DNA from: JAAZBA01 sp964461815
GTDB taxonomy: Bacteria > Bacillota > Clostridia > Oscillospirales > QAMX01
Assembly: GCA_964461815.1 (NCBI GenBank)
Contig: CAYWVF010000004.1
Span: 1-64,000, forward strand
Reading direction: 5' to 3'
Length of the DNA: 64,000 nt
Below are positions 25,874-34,117 of this stretch, piece by piece (positions within the stretch are counted from its first letter, which is position 1; each line of letters opens with the position of its first letter). The notes below the pieces were generated by a model. The model was given only the letters and a program-made list of their open reading frames with translations. It did no database searches and was not told where the DNA came from. Position numbers and translations under genes: made by a program.

Positions 25874-26793
25874 TTTGCGTTCCTTTCATCATCTTTTGTG
25901 TTAAATGCTGCATTTTTTATCTTATTAAGTCTGTAATTCAGTGTTGCCTTATTTATAGACGAAATTTCGGATAGCTCAGACAGTGAAAGCTCTGGGTTTT
26001 CGAGCCTCAAAGCAGCCGCTTCTTTCAGATTTTCCGGAAGTGCATCAAATCTGTTTTCAGCTTTCAGCTTCTTTATCGCATCTATATGTTGTCCTGCGGC
26101 ACCTACGGTTTTGAAAATATTAGCTGTTTCGCAGTTTACTCTCCTGTTGAGCTTATTACGTACATCCTTTTCTATTTTAGCTGTCATAATATCCATCGAG
26201 CATATGGATGCTCCGCAGCGTGTAAGTATTTCTTCGATCGCTTCACTGTATTTAAAGTATATAACATAATTTGATTTTCGAATGGTGACCTTTGGCTCAA
26301 GCTCCATATCCATAAGAAGTGCCATCATCTCTCTGCTCAGATTATAGTGCGGAGTTACTATTTCAAGATGGTATGCGCTTTTGGGGTCGCTTACAGAGCC
26401 GCCTGCCAGAAATACACCTCGAAGAAATGCGTTTTTACAGCATTCATCCTCCAGAATAGCCCTATTTATGCGTATTCCTCTGCTATATTCGGATTCAAGA
26501 CTGAATTTAGAGAAGATCTTTTTGAGCTGCTCGGAGTCTGTTATATTGAAGACCTGCTTTGAAGATGCAGACGTTTTGCTACGCTCAAATACTTCAATAC
26601 CAAAAACGTTTGAAAACAGCATCCTTACTCGATCAGAAAAATAAGTACTGCCGGTTATGATTTTTATTTCACTCTTTGAAAATACCGATGCGAATAAGAG
26701 AACGCCGTATATCTCCGCAACAAGATCACATTCTTTGTCACAGCCACATCCGCACATCTCCTCTTTTGCTCTCGACGAAAAAGTACTATTCAT
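25870..26793 (-). CDS. whiA: DNA-binding protein WhiA
   Basis: Widespread Gram-positive protein with a degenerate LAGLIDADG-endonuclease-like N-domain (about residues 10-200, FLRGVFLAGGSVSDPKSAYHLE) and a C-terminal helix-turn-helix (NPELSLSELSEISSINKATLNYRLNKI). In Bacillus it influences cell division and chromosome segregation. Full length at 307 residues. It stands between murB and dnaE; the usual upstream partners rapZ and yvcK are absent here. Confidence 0.96.
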   Translation of the reverse strand: MNSTFSSRAKEEMCGCGCDKECDLVAEIYGVLLFASVFSKSEIKIITGSTYFSDRVRMLFSNVFGIEVFERSKTSASSKQVFNITDSEQLKKIFSKFSLESEYSRGIRINRAILEDECCKNAFLRGVFLAGGSVSDPKSAYHLEIVTPHYNLSREMMALLMDMELEPKVTIRKSNYVIYFKYSEAIEEILTRCGASICSMDIMTAKIEKDVRNKLNRRVNCETANIFKTVGAAGQHIDAIKKLKAENRFDALPENLKEAAALRLENPELSLSELSEISSINKATLNYRLNKIKNAAFNTKDDERNAK

Positions 26794-26805
26794 TGCAATA
26801 TTCCT

Positions 26806-27717
26806 CTACTTCAGTATTTCCGCTTCACATTCAAGCTCAACACCATGTTTATTATAAACTGTTGTCTTGATGTGATCTATAAGCTTTAAAACATCATTAC
26901 AGGTGGCATTACCTTTGTTTATAATAAAGCCGGCATGTTTTTCGGAAACCTGTGCGCCCCCGACCGAATAACCTTTGAGTCCACAGTCTTCTATGAGAGT
27001 ACCTGCGAAATATCCGTGCGGACGTTTGAATGTACTGCCTGCACTTGGGTACTCAAGTGGCTGCTTAGACCTTCTTCTGGATTGAAAATCATCCATTTTT
27101 GCTTTAATAGCATCTCTGTTGCCGTGATCAAGCTTAAAGGTCGCAGAGATAATGATATTGTCTGTATGATCCATAAAAAAGCTGTTTCTGTATGAGAATG
27201 CATGATCTTTGCCGGACAGTTCACATATGCGACCGTCATGGTCAATGTATTTTGAAATGTATAAAACCTGCGATATCTCGCCTCCGTAGGCTCCGGCGTT
27301 CATAAATACGCCGCCACCGACTGTACCGGGTATACCATGAGCAAATTCGAAGCCTGTCAGATCATTATTTAATGCCAAAAGTGATGCTTTTGCCATAGGA
27401 CACCCACAATCGGCAGTCAGGAAAACATCGTTTACAGTCGAGCTGCACATACCGGTAGTTTGAATGATAATTATGTCCATATGCTCATCCGAAACGATAA
27501 GATTTGTTGCCAGACCTATTATTTTATATCTAATGCTATTTGCTTTCAGTAAAGCTATCGTATCTGTAAGTTCTTCGACTGATGACGGATGTATCAGCAT
27601 ACTTACAGTACCGCCGATACGAAATGAGCAGTGTTTGCTCATGCTTTCATTCATCTTTATGTTCAAGTGCGGATGCTTTGAAAGCAATTCATTTTCAAGA
27701 AGATTACCGTTCAACAT
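26806..27717 (-). CDS. murB: UDP-N-acetylenolpyruvoylglucosamine reductase
   Basis: Flavoprotein that reduces UDP-GlcNAc-enolpyruvate to UDP-MurNAc in peptidoglycan synthesis. FAD-binding core RIGGTVSMLIHPSSVEEL near residue 32 and the FAD-pyrophosphate loop FAHGIPGTVGGGVFMNAGAYGGEI near 124; the catalytic serine in YPSAGSTFKRP near 224 and the final Glu (CEAEIL near 298). Type IIa/b layout, 303 residues. Transcribed with whiA and dnaE. The terminator at 27792-27836 separates it from the RelA/SpoT-like gene. Confidence 0.97.
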   Translation of the reverse strand: MLNGNLLENELLSKHPHLNIKMNESMSKHCSFRIGGTVSMLIHPSSVEELTDTIALLKANSIRYKIIGLATNLIVSDEHMDIIIIQTTGMCSSTVNDVFLTADCGCPMAKASLLALNNDLTGFEFAHGIPGTVGGGVFMNAGAYGGEISQVLYISKYIDHDGRICELSGKDHAFSYRNSFFMDHTDNIIISATFKLDHGNRDAIKAKMDDFQSRRRSKQPLEYPSAGSTFKRPHGYFAGTLIEDCGLKGYSVGGAQVSEKHAGFIINKGNATCNDVLKLIDHIKTTVYNKHGVELECEAEILK

Positions 27718-27791
27718 ATCGTCCTCCGACTATATAATCGTTTACAAACATATTATAACTGATTTTCAAGGAAAATAGAAGATTAATTTAT

Positions 27792-27836
27792 AAAAAAAGG
27801 AGGCTTGAATTTGTTAAATTTCAATCCTCCTTTTTT
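27792..27836. terminator. Terminator after the hprK operon
   Basis: AAAAAAAGGAGG...TCAATCCTCCTTTTTT: a hairpin with stem AAAAAAGGAGG-TTGAA / TTCAA-CCTCCTTTTTT flanked by A and T runs, so it can work in both directions. It starts four bases past the stop of the RelA/SpoT-like gene on the minus strand. Confidence 0.85.
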
Positions 27837-27839
27837 AGC

Positions 27840-29240
27840 TTAGCAAACAGCGTTGATTATACGCTGCATAAAAATTCCTTTGTATACATCCTTGAGCTCC
27901 GACCAGTCGTACATTGAATGTACATTGTCGGATAATAACCTTGTGAAACGTGCGATCTCTTCCTTTATCATTAAGAGATTATCATCATAAATAATTTTGA
28001 TCTCTCCGATAGATACAAGAGATTGCGCTGTCATGGTGAGGATATCCTCTTTCACGACTTCTGCCTGCTCCGAAGTAAATGAGGTGAGTAGCGGATCATA
28101 TAATATCGGCTCAGAGAAATTATCTCGAAGCGCTTTCCAGAATATTGCAAAATCCTCTTCACTACTGCGAGGTTCAAACTCAAACAGAATTTTGAAAAAC
28201 ATGAACCATTCAAAATCGTTATCCAGTTTTTTTGCTATCGCGTTCCCGAGAATAGAACAAAAGCTGTTATCACCATCCAGATAGCATATGTTGTCTGTGT
28301 TGAGCTCAATCGCACTTTCAAGATCAAAGCTTCCATGTGCAAGATGCCTAAGTCGTTCTGTGAGATCGTCAAACTTTAATCCGGGAGAGTTAAAGCCTAT
28401 ACCGTCTCCTTCGTTTTTCCAGATCATGAGTATATAATTTCCTAATATATCGCATGAACGTTTAAAGTCAACAGTAAAACCAATGCTCTCTTTCATCCTG
28501 ACACCGACAATATCGCTCATGATTTTTGCAATTATTGTTTGTATCTCCTGATCGTGGCTGTGTGGCTGCAATTCACGATCATCATTCATATGATAGTATA
28601 CAAGCTGAAGCTGATTGTCGATGCTTGTAAGACTTGTATGGATCGTAGTTAGAAGCTCTCGGATAAATTTATCATCCGGCATATACACATTGTTTTTGTA
28701 AACTATACTGTGTTCAATGTCTGACCAAAACAGATTTACCATAGATTTGATCTGAAGCTCGAATCTTATTTTCAGATCATTTTTCGTATATATACCGTCG
28801 ATCCTGCATATAGGAAGCCCGTTTTTCTGCATTTGTGGCTGAGGTAACGTAAGATTCAATGCAATACCGTCGATTTTGGGATTTATATAATAACCATCCT
28901 CACAGCATCGATAAAATCTTTGCTTTATTATTTCAAGTACCTCAAGTTCGTTTTTTATAAATCTACATTCGACACGTATTCCGATCATGTCAGACAGATC
29001 ACTTAAAAGCTCCCTTGCGTTATCGTACTTCTTATAAAGCTCGTTACGAATTATTTTCTCTTTAACGCTGTCGGAGGTTTTAACACGTGAGCTTATACCT
29101 ATAATCTCACGTGTGTTGGAATATAAACAATCGTATAATTTTTCAACTATTTCAGATGATACAATGGCATATGTGTTTGAGTACTCTTCAAGGAGCTGCG
29201 CCGTTTCATCAATAAGGTCAAAGCATAAAAATCTTTTCAT
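27840..29240 (-). CDS. RelA/SpoT-synthetase-like protein with a degenerate site and a C-terminal extension
   Basis: Residues 1-190 have the small-alarmone-synthetase fold: RVKTSDSVKEK (Arg52, Lys54, Lys60), DMIGIRV (Asp84, Arg89), FELQIKS (Glu161, Gln163) and WSDIEHSIVYK (His177). In real (p)ppGpp synthetases the segment after NPK reads like GYRSLH, with a Tyr that stacks the guanine base. Here it is IDGIALNL near residues 123-130, with neither Tyr nor His. The remaining 270 residues are an unrecognised helical region. The start is ATG 29240, five bases after the ROK stop, with GGAAAG as ribosome site. Last gene of the hprK/ROK operon. It may bind nucleotides without making alarmone. Confidence 0.75.
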   Translation of the reverse strand: MKRFLCFDLIDETAQLLEEYSNTYAIVSSEIVEKLYDCLYSNTREIIGISSRVKTSDSVKEKIIRNELYKKYDNARELLSDLSDMIGIRVECRFIKNELEVLEIIKQRFYRCCEDGYYINPKIDGIALNLTLPQPQMQKNGLPICRIDGIYTKNDLKIRFELQIKSMVNLFWSDIEHSIVYKNNVYMPDDKFIRELLTTIHTSLTSIDNQLQLVYYHMNDDRELQPHSHDQEIQTIIAKIMSDIVGVRMKESIGFTVDFKRSCDILGNYILMIWKNEGDGIGFNSPGLKFDDLTERLRHLAHGSFDLESAIELNTDNICYLDGDNSFCSILGNAIAKKLDNDFEWFMFFKILFEFEPRSSEEDFAIFWKALRDNFSEPILYDPLLTSFTSEQAEVVKEDILTMTAQSLVSIGEIKIIYDDNLLMIKEEIARFTRLLSDNVHSMYDWSELKDVYKGIFMQRIINAVC

Positions 29241-29244
29241 TATC

Positions 29245-30192
29245 CTACTTTCCAAGCATAGCGGCTCCGATTATACCTGCATCATTACCGAGCTGAGCGA
29301 TTTTTAACTCAGTTTGCTTGTCACAATTCTTTGTATAGCGTTCACGTTCTACAAACTTTTTTACGGGATCAATAAGATAGTCGCCCTCTTTGCTTATTGC
29401 ACCGCCGATACAAAGAACTTCCGGCTGGAATATATTTACATAATTTGTTATACCGATGGCAACATATTCAAGATATTTGTCAACGACCTTCTTCGCAGCT
29501 GCATCACCCTGCTTTGCTGCAATGAATGATGTTTTTCCACTGACGGAATCGATAGAACCGTTTTCAAGTTTCCACATAAGGCTGTCCGGATTTTCTTTCA
29601 TAGCAGATTTTGTATCACGTATGAGCCCTGTGACAGATGCATAAGCTTCCCAGCATCCGTTTCTACCGCAGCTGCACGGTTCGCCTCTGGCAACAATTAC
29701 CATGTGACCTAATTCGGCACCGTTAGAATTGAATCCGGAGTAGATTTTCTTATCTATAATGATTCCTCCGCCAACACCTGTTCCGAGTGTTATCATTACA
29801 GCATCACGACAGTCTTTAGCAGAGCCTGCATATGCCTCACCTAAAGCGGCGGCATTGGCATCGTTATCTATGTATACCGGTACATTCCAATGCTGTTGAA
29901 AAAGCTTTCTCATAGGTGTGTTTAAAAACGGTATATTATTTGCATAAAGGAGTATACCTTCTTCGCGGTCTACAGAGCCGGGGCTTCCGATACCTACCCA
30001 AGCTATATTCTCTTTGCCTGCTCCGGATTTTTCTGCGGCATCCATTGCAAGATATGCCATATCCTTTACGATCTCTTCCGGCGTGCGCTGTGCATTTGTA
30101 GGTATACTGTCTTTGTATATTATTTCGCAGTTGCCGTTAACTACGCCACAGGCGATATTTGTACCGCCGAGATCGATCCCTATATAATACAT
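29245..30192 (-). CDS. ROK-family glucokinase
   Basis: Phosphorylates glucose (or another hexose) with ATP. It starts MYYIGIDLGGTNIACGVV, has NDANAAALGEA near residue 103 with the catalytic Asp, the phosphate motif TLGTGVGGGIIID and the ROK zinc signature EPCSCGRNGCWEAYAS near 165-180. Start ATG 30192 follows GGAGG by eight bases; 315 residues. ROK proteins can also be repressors, but this one lacks the N-terminal helix-turn-helix. Transcribed between hprK and the RelA/SpoT-like gene, which suggests a carbon-status module. Confidence 0.92.
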   Translation of the reverse strand: MYYIGIDLGGTNIACGVVNGNCEIIYKDSIPTNAQRTPEEIVKDMAYLAMDAAEKSGAGKENIAWVGIGSPGSVDREEGILLYANNIPFLNTPMRKLFQQHWNVPVYIDNDANAAALGEAYAGSAKDCRDAVMITLGTGVGGGIIIDKKIYSGFNSNGAELGHMVIVARGEPCSCGRNGCWEAYASVTGLIRDTKSAMKENPDSLMWKLENGSIDSVSGKTSFIAAKQGDAAAKKVVDKYLEYVAIGITNYVNIFQPEVLCIGGAISKEGDYLIDPVKKFVERERYTKNCDKQTELKIAQLGNDAGIIGAAMLGK

Positions 30193-30217
30193 TGTTTTTT
30201 CCTCCAAAATTGTGTTA

Positions 30218-31162
30218 TCAATAAGTTCCGAATGCATCATTTAGTCTCTCTAACAATGCATTTGCGGCATTATATCCCATTTTTCTGTCGCGGTTATTCA
30301 TTGCAGCAACTTCGAGTATGACTGCAAGATTTCTGCCGGGCTTAACAGGTATCGTGAGAAGCGGGACGTCGATGTCAAGTATACTCATAGAAAGATTGTC
30401 CGCACCAAGACGATCGTAGTTCTTGCCCTCTTTCCAAGGCTCAAGATTAATTACGAGATCTATTCTTTCCGTAGGCTTGACCGCACCGACACCGAATATA
30501 CGCCTTACATCTATAACACCAATACCTCGAAGCTCGATAAAATGACGTGTTACAGCAGGTGCTGAGCCCACCAGTGTTCGATTAGACACCTTTCGTATTT
30601 CAACTGCATCGTCGGCAATAAGTCTGTGTCCTCTTTTTATGAGTTCTATAGCTGTTTCACTTTTTCCTATACCGCTGTCTCCGAGGATGAGCATACCCTC
30701 ACCGTAAACCTCTACAAGTACGCCGTGTCTTGTGATCTGCGGTGCAAGCCATACCTTCAGAGTTGAAAGCATCATGCTTGTGAGCGTAGAAGTCCATTCC
30801 TTTGATCTGAGAAGAGGGATGTTATGTTTCTTTGCCATTTCCAGACATTCCGGGAACGGCTCAATATTACGGCTCAGTATGACAGCAGGAAGATTATATG
30901 AGAAAAATTTATCAAATGTAGCCAGTCTTCTGTCGGGAGAGAACTGAGAAAGAAACGATGTCTCGGACATGCCGAGGATCTGCATACGGTTTTCTTCAAA
31001 CCATTCAAAAAAACCTGCGAGCTGTAATCCCGGACGATTGATATCATCGGAGGAAACCTCAACATGCTCCATATTTTCAGGTGCATATAGTATTTCCAAT
31101 TCAAATTCACGTATTATCTCGTTAAGGCTGACTGTTGGATGCTTGTATTTTGTGTTATCCAT
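30218..31162 (-). CDS. hprK: HPr kinase/phosphorylase
   Basis: Phosphorylates HPr on its regulatory serine for carbon catabolite control. The P-loop GDSGIGKSE is at about residues 161-169, with His146 just ahead in RHGVLVEVYGEG; the signature RHFIELRGIGVIDVRRIFG and the C-terminal NVAVILEVAAMNNR-type segment follow. Length about 314. ATG 31162 follows AGGAGA by eight bases; the longer frame starts at a TTG without a site. It begins the hprK/ROK/RelA-like operon. No HPr or PTS gene is in the window. Confidence 0.97.
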   Translation of the reverse strand: MDNTKYKHPTVSLNEIIREFELEILYAPENMEHVEVSSDDINRPGLQLAGFFEWFEENRMQILGMSETSFLSQFSPDRRLATFDKFFSYNLPAVILSRNIEPFPECLEMAKKHNIPLLRSKEWTSTLTSMMLSTLKVWLAPQITRHGVLVEVYGEGMLILGDSGIGKSETAIELIKRGHRLIADDAVEIRKVSNRTLVGSAPAVTRHFIELRGIGVIDVRRIFGVGAVKPTERIDLVINLEPWKEGKNYDRLGADNLSMSILDIDVPLLTIPVKPGRNLAVILEVAAMNNRDRKMGYNAANALLERLNDAFGTY

Positions 31163-31222
31163 ATAATGATCTCCTATAACAGTTATCAAAACGTATATAA
31201 GAATATTATTACATATTGAGCG

Positions 31223-31714
31223 TTATTTGTCAATGAGTTTTTGTGAATTTTGTCTGTACAGCGCTTTGTGTTTACGAAGATCCGAGAAAAACATCTTCAG
31301 CATGAGCGCACTTTCGTCTTCGAGCAAGCCGCTTTCCAGCTGAGGCTTATGATTAAACGGCAGGTCAAACATATTTATTACACTTCCGCATGCACCTGCT
31401 TTCGGATCATGAGCTCCAAAATATACTTTTATGATTCTCGAGTTTATTATTGCTCCGGCGCACATCGGGCATGGTTCGAGCGTTACAAACAGCTCACATT
31501 GCCATAGTCGCCACCCCCCAAGCCTGCGGCAAGCGTCATTTATAGCTTCGATTTCGGCATGTGCGAGTGCATTTTTTGAAAGCTCTCTGCGATTTCTGCC
31601 CTCGCCGACTATTTCTTTATCCTTTGTTATAACACAGCCGACAGGTGTTTCCCATTCTTCGTAAGACTGTCTCGCCAATTCCAATGCTCTACGCATTATG
31701 CTTTCATTATCCAT
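31223..31714 (-). CDS. tadA: tRNA-specific adenosine deaminase
   Basis: Converts adenosine 34 to inosine in tRNA-Arg(ACG). The zinc and catalytic motifs are present: HAEIEAI near residue 51 and PCPMCAGAI near 81. ATG 31714 follows GGGAG by eight bases (product about 163 residues). The upstream gene overlaps by eight bases. Single-domain and complete. Confidence 0.95.
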   Translation of the reverse strand: MDNESIMRRALELARQSYEEWETPVGCVITKDKEIVGEGRNRRELSKNALAHAEIEAINDACRRLGGWRLWQCELFVTLEPCPMCAGAIINSRIIKVYFGAHDPKAGACGSVINMFDLPFNHKPQLESGLLEDESALMLKMFFSDLRKHKALYRQNSQKLIDK

Positions 31715-32195
31715 TGTTTTTTCTCCCACAGTAAAGCTTTGCAAGGCTGTTTATATCTGTCAGTGTTTTGCTGCCGAAAAGAATGTCATTGACATCGGCG
31801 CTGTTTGTTATCTGTTTTCCATCATATTCACTCATCAATGGCTTGATGGAGATATTGTCCTGTACTGCTATGTAATAATAACCATCGGAGAATATCAGTG
31901 ATGCGTTCATTTGTTTTTTTGATTCCGCAAGCTGCAAAGCGGCATCAAAAACATCTTCGGCTGATTCAAATTTATATAACTCTATTTGCTTTTTCTCGTG
32001 TGCAAATACCATGGTTTCATCTACAGACGAAAATGTTTCAAGCTCAATACTGCCTTTGATAGTTATTCCGGATTCTTTAAATGCTTTTTCTGCAAGAATA
32101 CGCAGCATTGCGGCAGTTGATATGTCATCCTTCGGAAGTATTGAATTTTTCACCAGAAATACGATGTCGTTTGTACCTCTTTTTTGGATAAGCAC
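31707..32195 (-). CDS. MecA-like adaptor protein
   Basis: A 162-residue protein that resembles divergent MecA, the adaptor that delivers proteins to ClpC. The C-terminal half, ELYKFESAEDVFDAALQLAESKKQMNASLIFSDGYYYIAV (about 73-112), has the MecA order of strand, FEDLEDV-type helix and the paired strand SLYKYNGKYYLVL. The N-terminal 40 residues are shorter than in Bacillus MecA. Start is GTG at 32195 after GGAGGGG. It overlaps tadA by eight bases. The assignment is by pattern, not search. Confidence 0.5.
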   Translation of the reverse strand: MLIQKRGTNDIVFLVKNSILPKDDISTAAMLRILAEKAFKESGITIKGSIELETFSSVDETMVFAHEKKQIELYKFESAEDVFDAALQLAESKKQMNASLIFSDGYYYIAVQDNISIKPLMSEYDGKQITNSADVNDILFGSKTLTDINSLAKLYCGRKNNG

Positions 32196-32270
32196 TGCGA
32201 TCCCCTCCCATAATGCGTATTATACTACATAAGGTGAGAAAAATAAATATAAAAATAATACCTCTATTGT

Positions 32271-32312
32271 AAAAAAAGCTCCGATACAGTGAATAGTTGT
32301 ATCGAAGCTTTT
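32271..32312 (-). terminator. Terminator after the HtrA gene
   Basis: Minus-strand hairpin with stem AAAAGCT-C-CGATACA / TGTATCG-A-AGCTTTT (7 + 7 bp with one mismatch), followed by seven T residues. It begins just past the protease stop codon. Confidence 0.8.
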
Positions 32313-32314
32313 GC

Positions 32315-33760
32315 TTAATCGGAAATATCGATCTCGTCCATGAGAACTACATCCACATCAAAGGTATCTCCGTCACGATATACTGTAAGAGTTATCGTAT
32401 CTCCTACTTTCATCTTGTTTTTTATCAGATTGATATCTGCTATGCTTGTAACGGACTCGCCTTCACATTGAGTAATCACATCATTGACCTTTAATCCTGC
32501 TGAATATGCATTGCTGTTTTTTATAACTCGACTTATCAGAACACCTTTTGGTGAGGAATAGACCTTTGCCTCGTATTCTGTCAGCTGATAGCCCTCAATA
32601 CCTATAGTCGGATATCCCTTAACATGACCGTATGTTAAAAGATCATCGATTATCGGCTTCGCCACATTTGACGGTATTGCAAAGCATATGCCCTCATATG
32701 AGCTTGTGCTGAGCTTTACGGTGTTTATACCTATTACCTGTCCGTATTTATTTATAAGAGGGCCTCCGGAATTTCCGGGATTTATAGCCGCATCGGTCTG
32801 TATAAGTTCAAGCGTTCTTCCGCTCATATCGAGCATGATCTCTCTGTCCAGTGCCGATATGATACCGGACGTAGTCGTTCCCTGCAGATCAAGACTTGCA
32901 GGATTACCTATTGCCACAGCGAGATCACCTATTCTCAGTACATCTGAATCACCGAACTCTGCAGGAGTAAGCTTTGTTGCGTCTATTTTAATTATTGCTA
33001 TATCAGCCTTTTCGTCTTCACCTATAACTTTTGCACTGTACTCGGTTCCGTCATTCAAATATACCGAAAGCTCACTGGCGTTATCTATTACATGCTGATT
33101 TGTTAAGATAAAGCCGTCTTCGGAAAATATTATTCCCGAACCTATTCCTGTACTCATCATTGTATTGACAAGCTGTGTATTAACTATACCGACTACGGAA
33201 GGAGATACACGCTCGACGATATCCGGAATAGTGAGTATTTCGCGTCCGCTTTCATCATATACCTTTTCGACATCTCGGTCTTTTACCGATACGATATCGA
33301 TCGTAGGCGGATTTTCAATAGGAACAAAAGCATTATTTGTACTTCCACCATCAGACCGCAAATCGTTATCGTCAGATGCATTGAAGTTTGCTTTCTCTGA
33401 TGAATGACTGTTGTTTTTGTTTTCGACCCAATTTTGAATATTACTTGAAAACAGCTGTCCGAGCTCACTGTTGACCACATTAAAGACTACTACGCTGAAT
33501 AAAGCCGTCATAAATAACAGTCCTAAAAGACATGAGAATATGATCAGACCCTTGTGCGACAGCTTCTTTTTCGACTGTAATGGTGAATTATACAGATTTT
33601 GACTTTGATGTGAAAAATAGCCTGTTGTTGGACTATAGCTTACATAGCTATAGTCGGTTTTATTTACATCTCCGATTTGAGTATTCTTCGGAGCTTCACT
33701 GTTATTTTCGTCAGATTGAAAAATTTCCCGTTTCTCATCATCTGAACTGTTATAATTCAT
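32315..33760 (-). CDS. HtrA/DegP-type serine protease
   Basis: Membrane-anchored quality-control protease. A cytoplasmic N-terminal stretch of about 70 polar residues, one transmembrane helix (about 75-100), a Ser/Asn-rich linker, the trypsin-like domain (about 175-370) and a PDZ domain (about 375-475). Catalytic residues are His in LTNQHVID, Asp in KADIAIIKI and Ser in NPGNSGGPL. ATG 33760 follows GGAG by eight bases. 481 residues. It faces the SpoIID-like gene across a 357-base gap that contains an inverted repeat. Confidence 0.93.
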   Translation of the reverse strand: MNYNSSDDEKREIFQSDENNSEAPKNTQIGDVNKTDYSYVSYSPTTGYFSHQSQNLYNSPLQSKKKLSHKGLIIFSCLLGLLFMTALFSVVVFNVVNSELGQLFSSNIQNWVENKNNSHSSEKANFNASDDNDLRSDGGSTNNAFVPIENPPTIDIVSVKDRDVEKVYDESGREILTIPDIVERVSPSVVGIVNTQLVNTMMSTGIGSGIIFSEDGFILTNQHVIDNASELSVYLNDGTEYSAKVIGEDEKADIAIIKIDATKLTPAEFGDSDVLRIGDLAVAIGNPASLDLQGTTTSGIISALDREIMLDMSGRTLELIQTDAAINPGNSGGPLINKYGQVIGINTVKLSTSSYEGICFAIPSNVAKPIIDDLLTYGHVKGYPTIGIEGYQLTEYEAKVYSSPKGVLISRVIKNSNAYSAGLKVNDVITQCEGESVTSIADINLIKNKMKVGDTITLTVYRDGDTFDVDVVLMDEIDISD

Positions 33761-33819
33761 TATTGATTCTCCAATCTGCTGCTGTATATGCAGCATAACC
33801 CACGCTTATATGAACCTAT

Positions 33820-33840
33820 TACCAATAAATTATATTGGTA
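33820..33840. repeat. 8-bp inverted repeat ahead of the HtrA gene
   Basis: TACCAATA (33820-33827) and TATTGGTA (33833-33840) are exact inverse complements around AATTA. On the minus strand a TATAAT lies within it (33836-33828 region), about 60 bases upstream of the protease ATG. It could be a regulator site or a chance dyad in AT-rich DNA. Confidence 0.5.
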
Positions 33841-34038
33841 TATAATTAATCCATAATTAATCAATAATAAATATTTTGTAAATTTAATAAAGCTATATTT
33901 ACTCAGATTTTCAACAGAACAGCTGTATGTATTTCTATGATATAAAAGTCGTACAAAATTATTTTGAGACTATGTGTCTTGCAAGGCTATCAAATAGTCT
34001 TCGGTCTAAAAAACTATGCGTAGTAAGGAGATATTAAT

Positions 34039-34067
34039 TTGACAAAGTATGCATTTTAAGATATAAT
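34039..34067 (+). promoter_or_regulatory. Consensus sigma-A promoter of the SpoIID-like operon
   Basis: Perfect TTGACA (34039-34044), 17-bp spacer and perfect TATAAT (34062-34067), 51 bases before the ATG at 34118. Such a promoter points to vegetative rather than purely sporulation-specific expression. Confidence 0.92.
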
Positions 34068-34117
34068 ATTTTCTATCGATTTTATTGTTTTTTTGTCTTT
34101 TATGAAGGAGTTGAAAA

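Larger units (their letters stand above)
33761..34117. other. Long intergenic region between HtrA and SpoIID-like genes
   Basis: About 357 AT-rich bases. It contains the dyad at 33820-33840, a tandem direct repeat ATAATTAATC (33842-33851 and 33853-33862), a short GACTAT/ATAGTC dyad near 33967-34001 and the consensus promoter at 34039-34067. I see no tRNA, riboswitch or coding frame. Confidence 0.5.
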
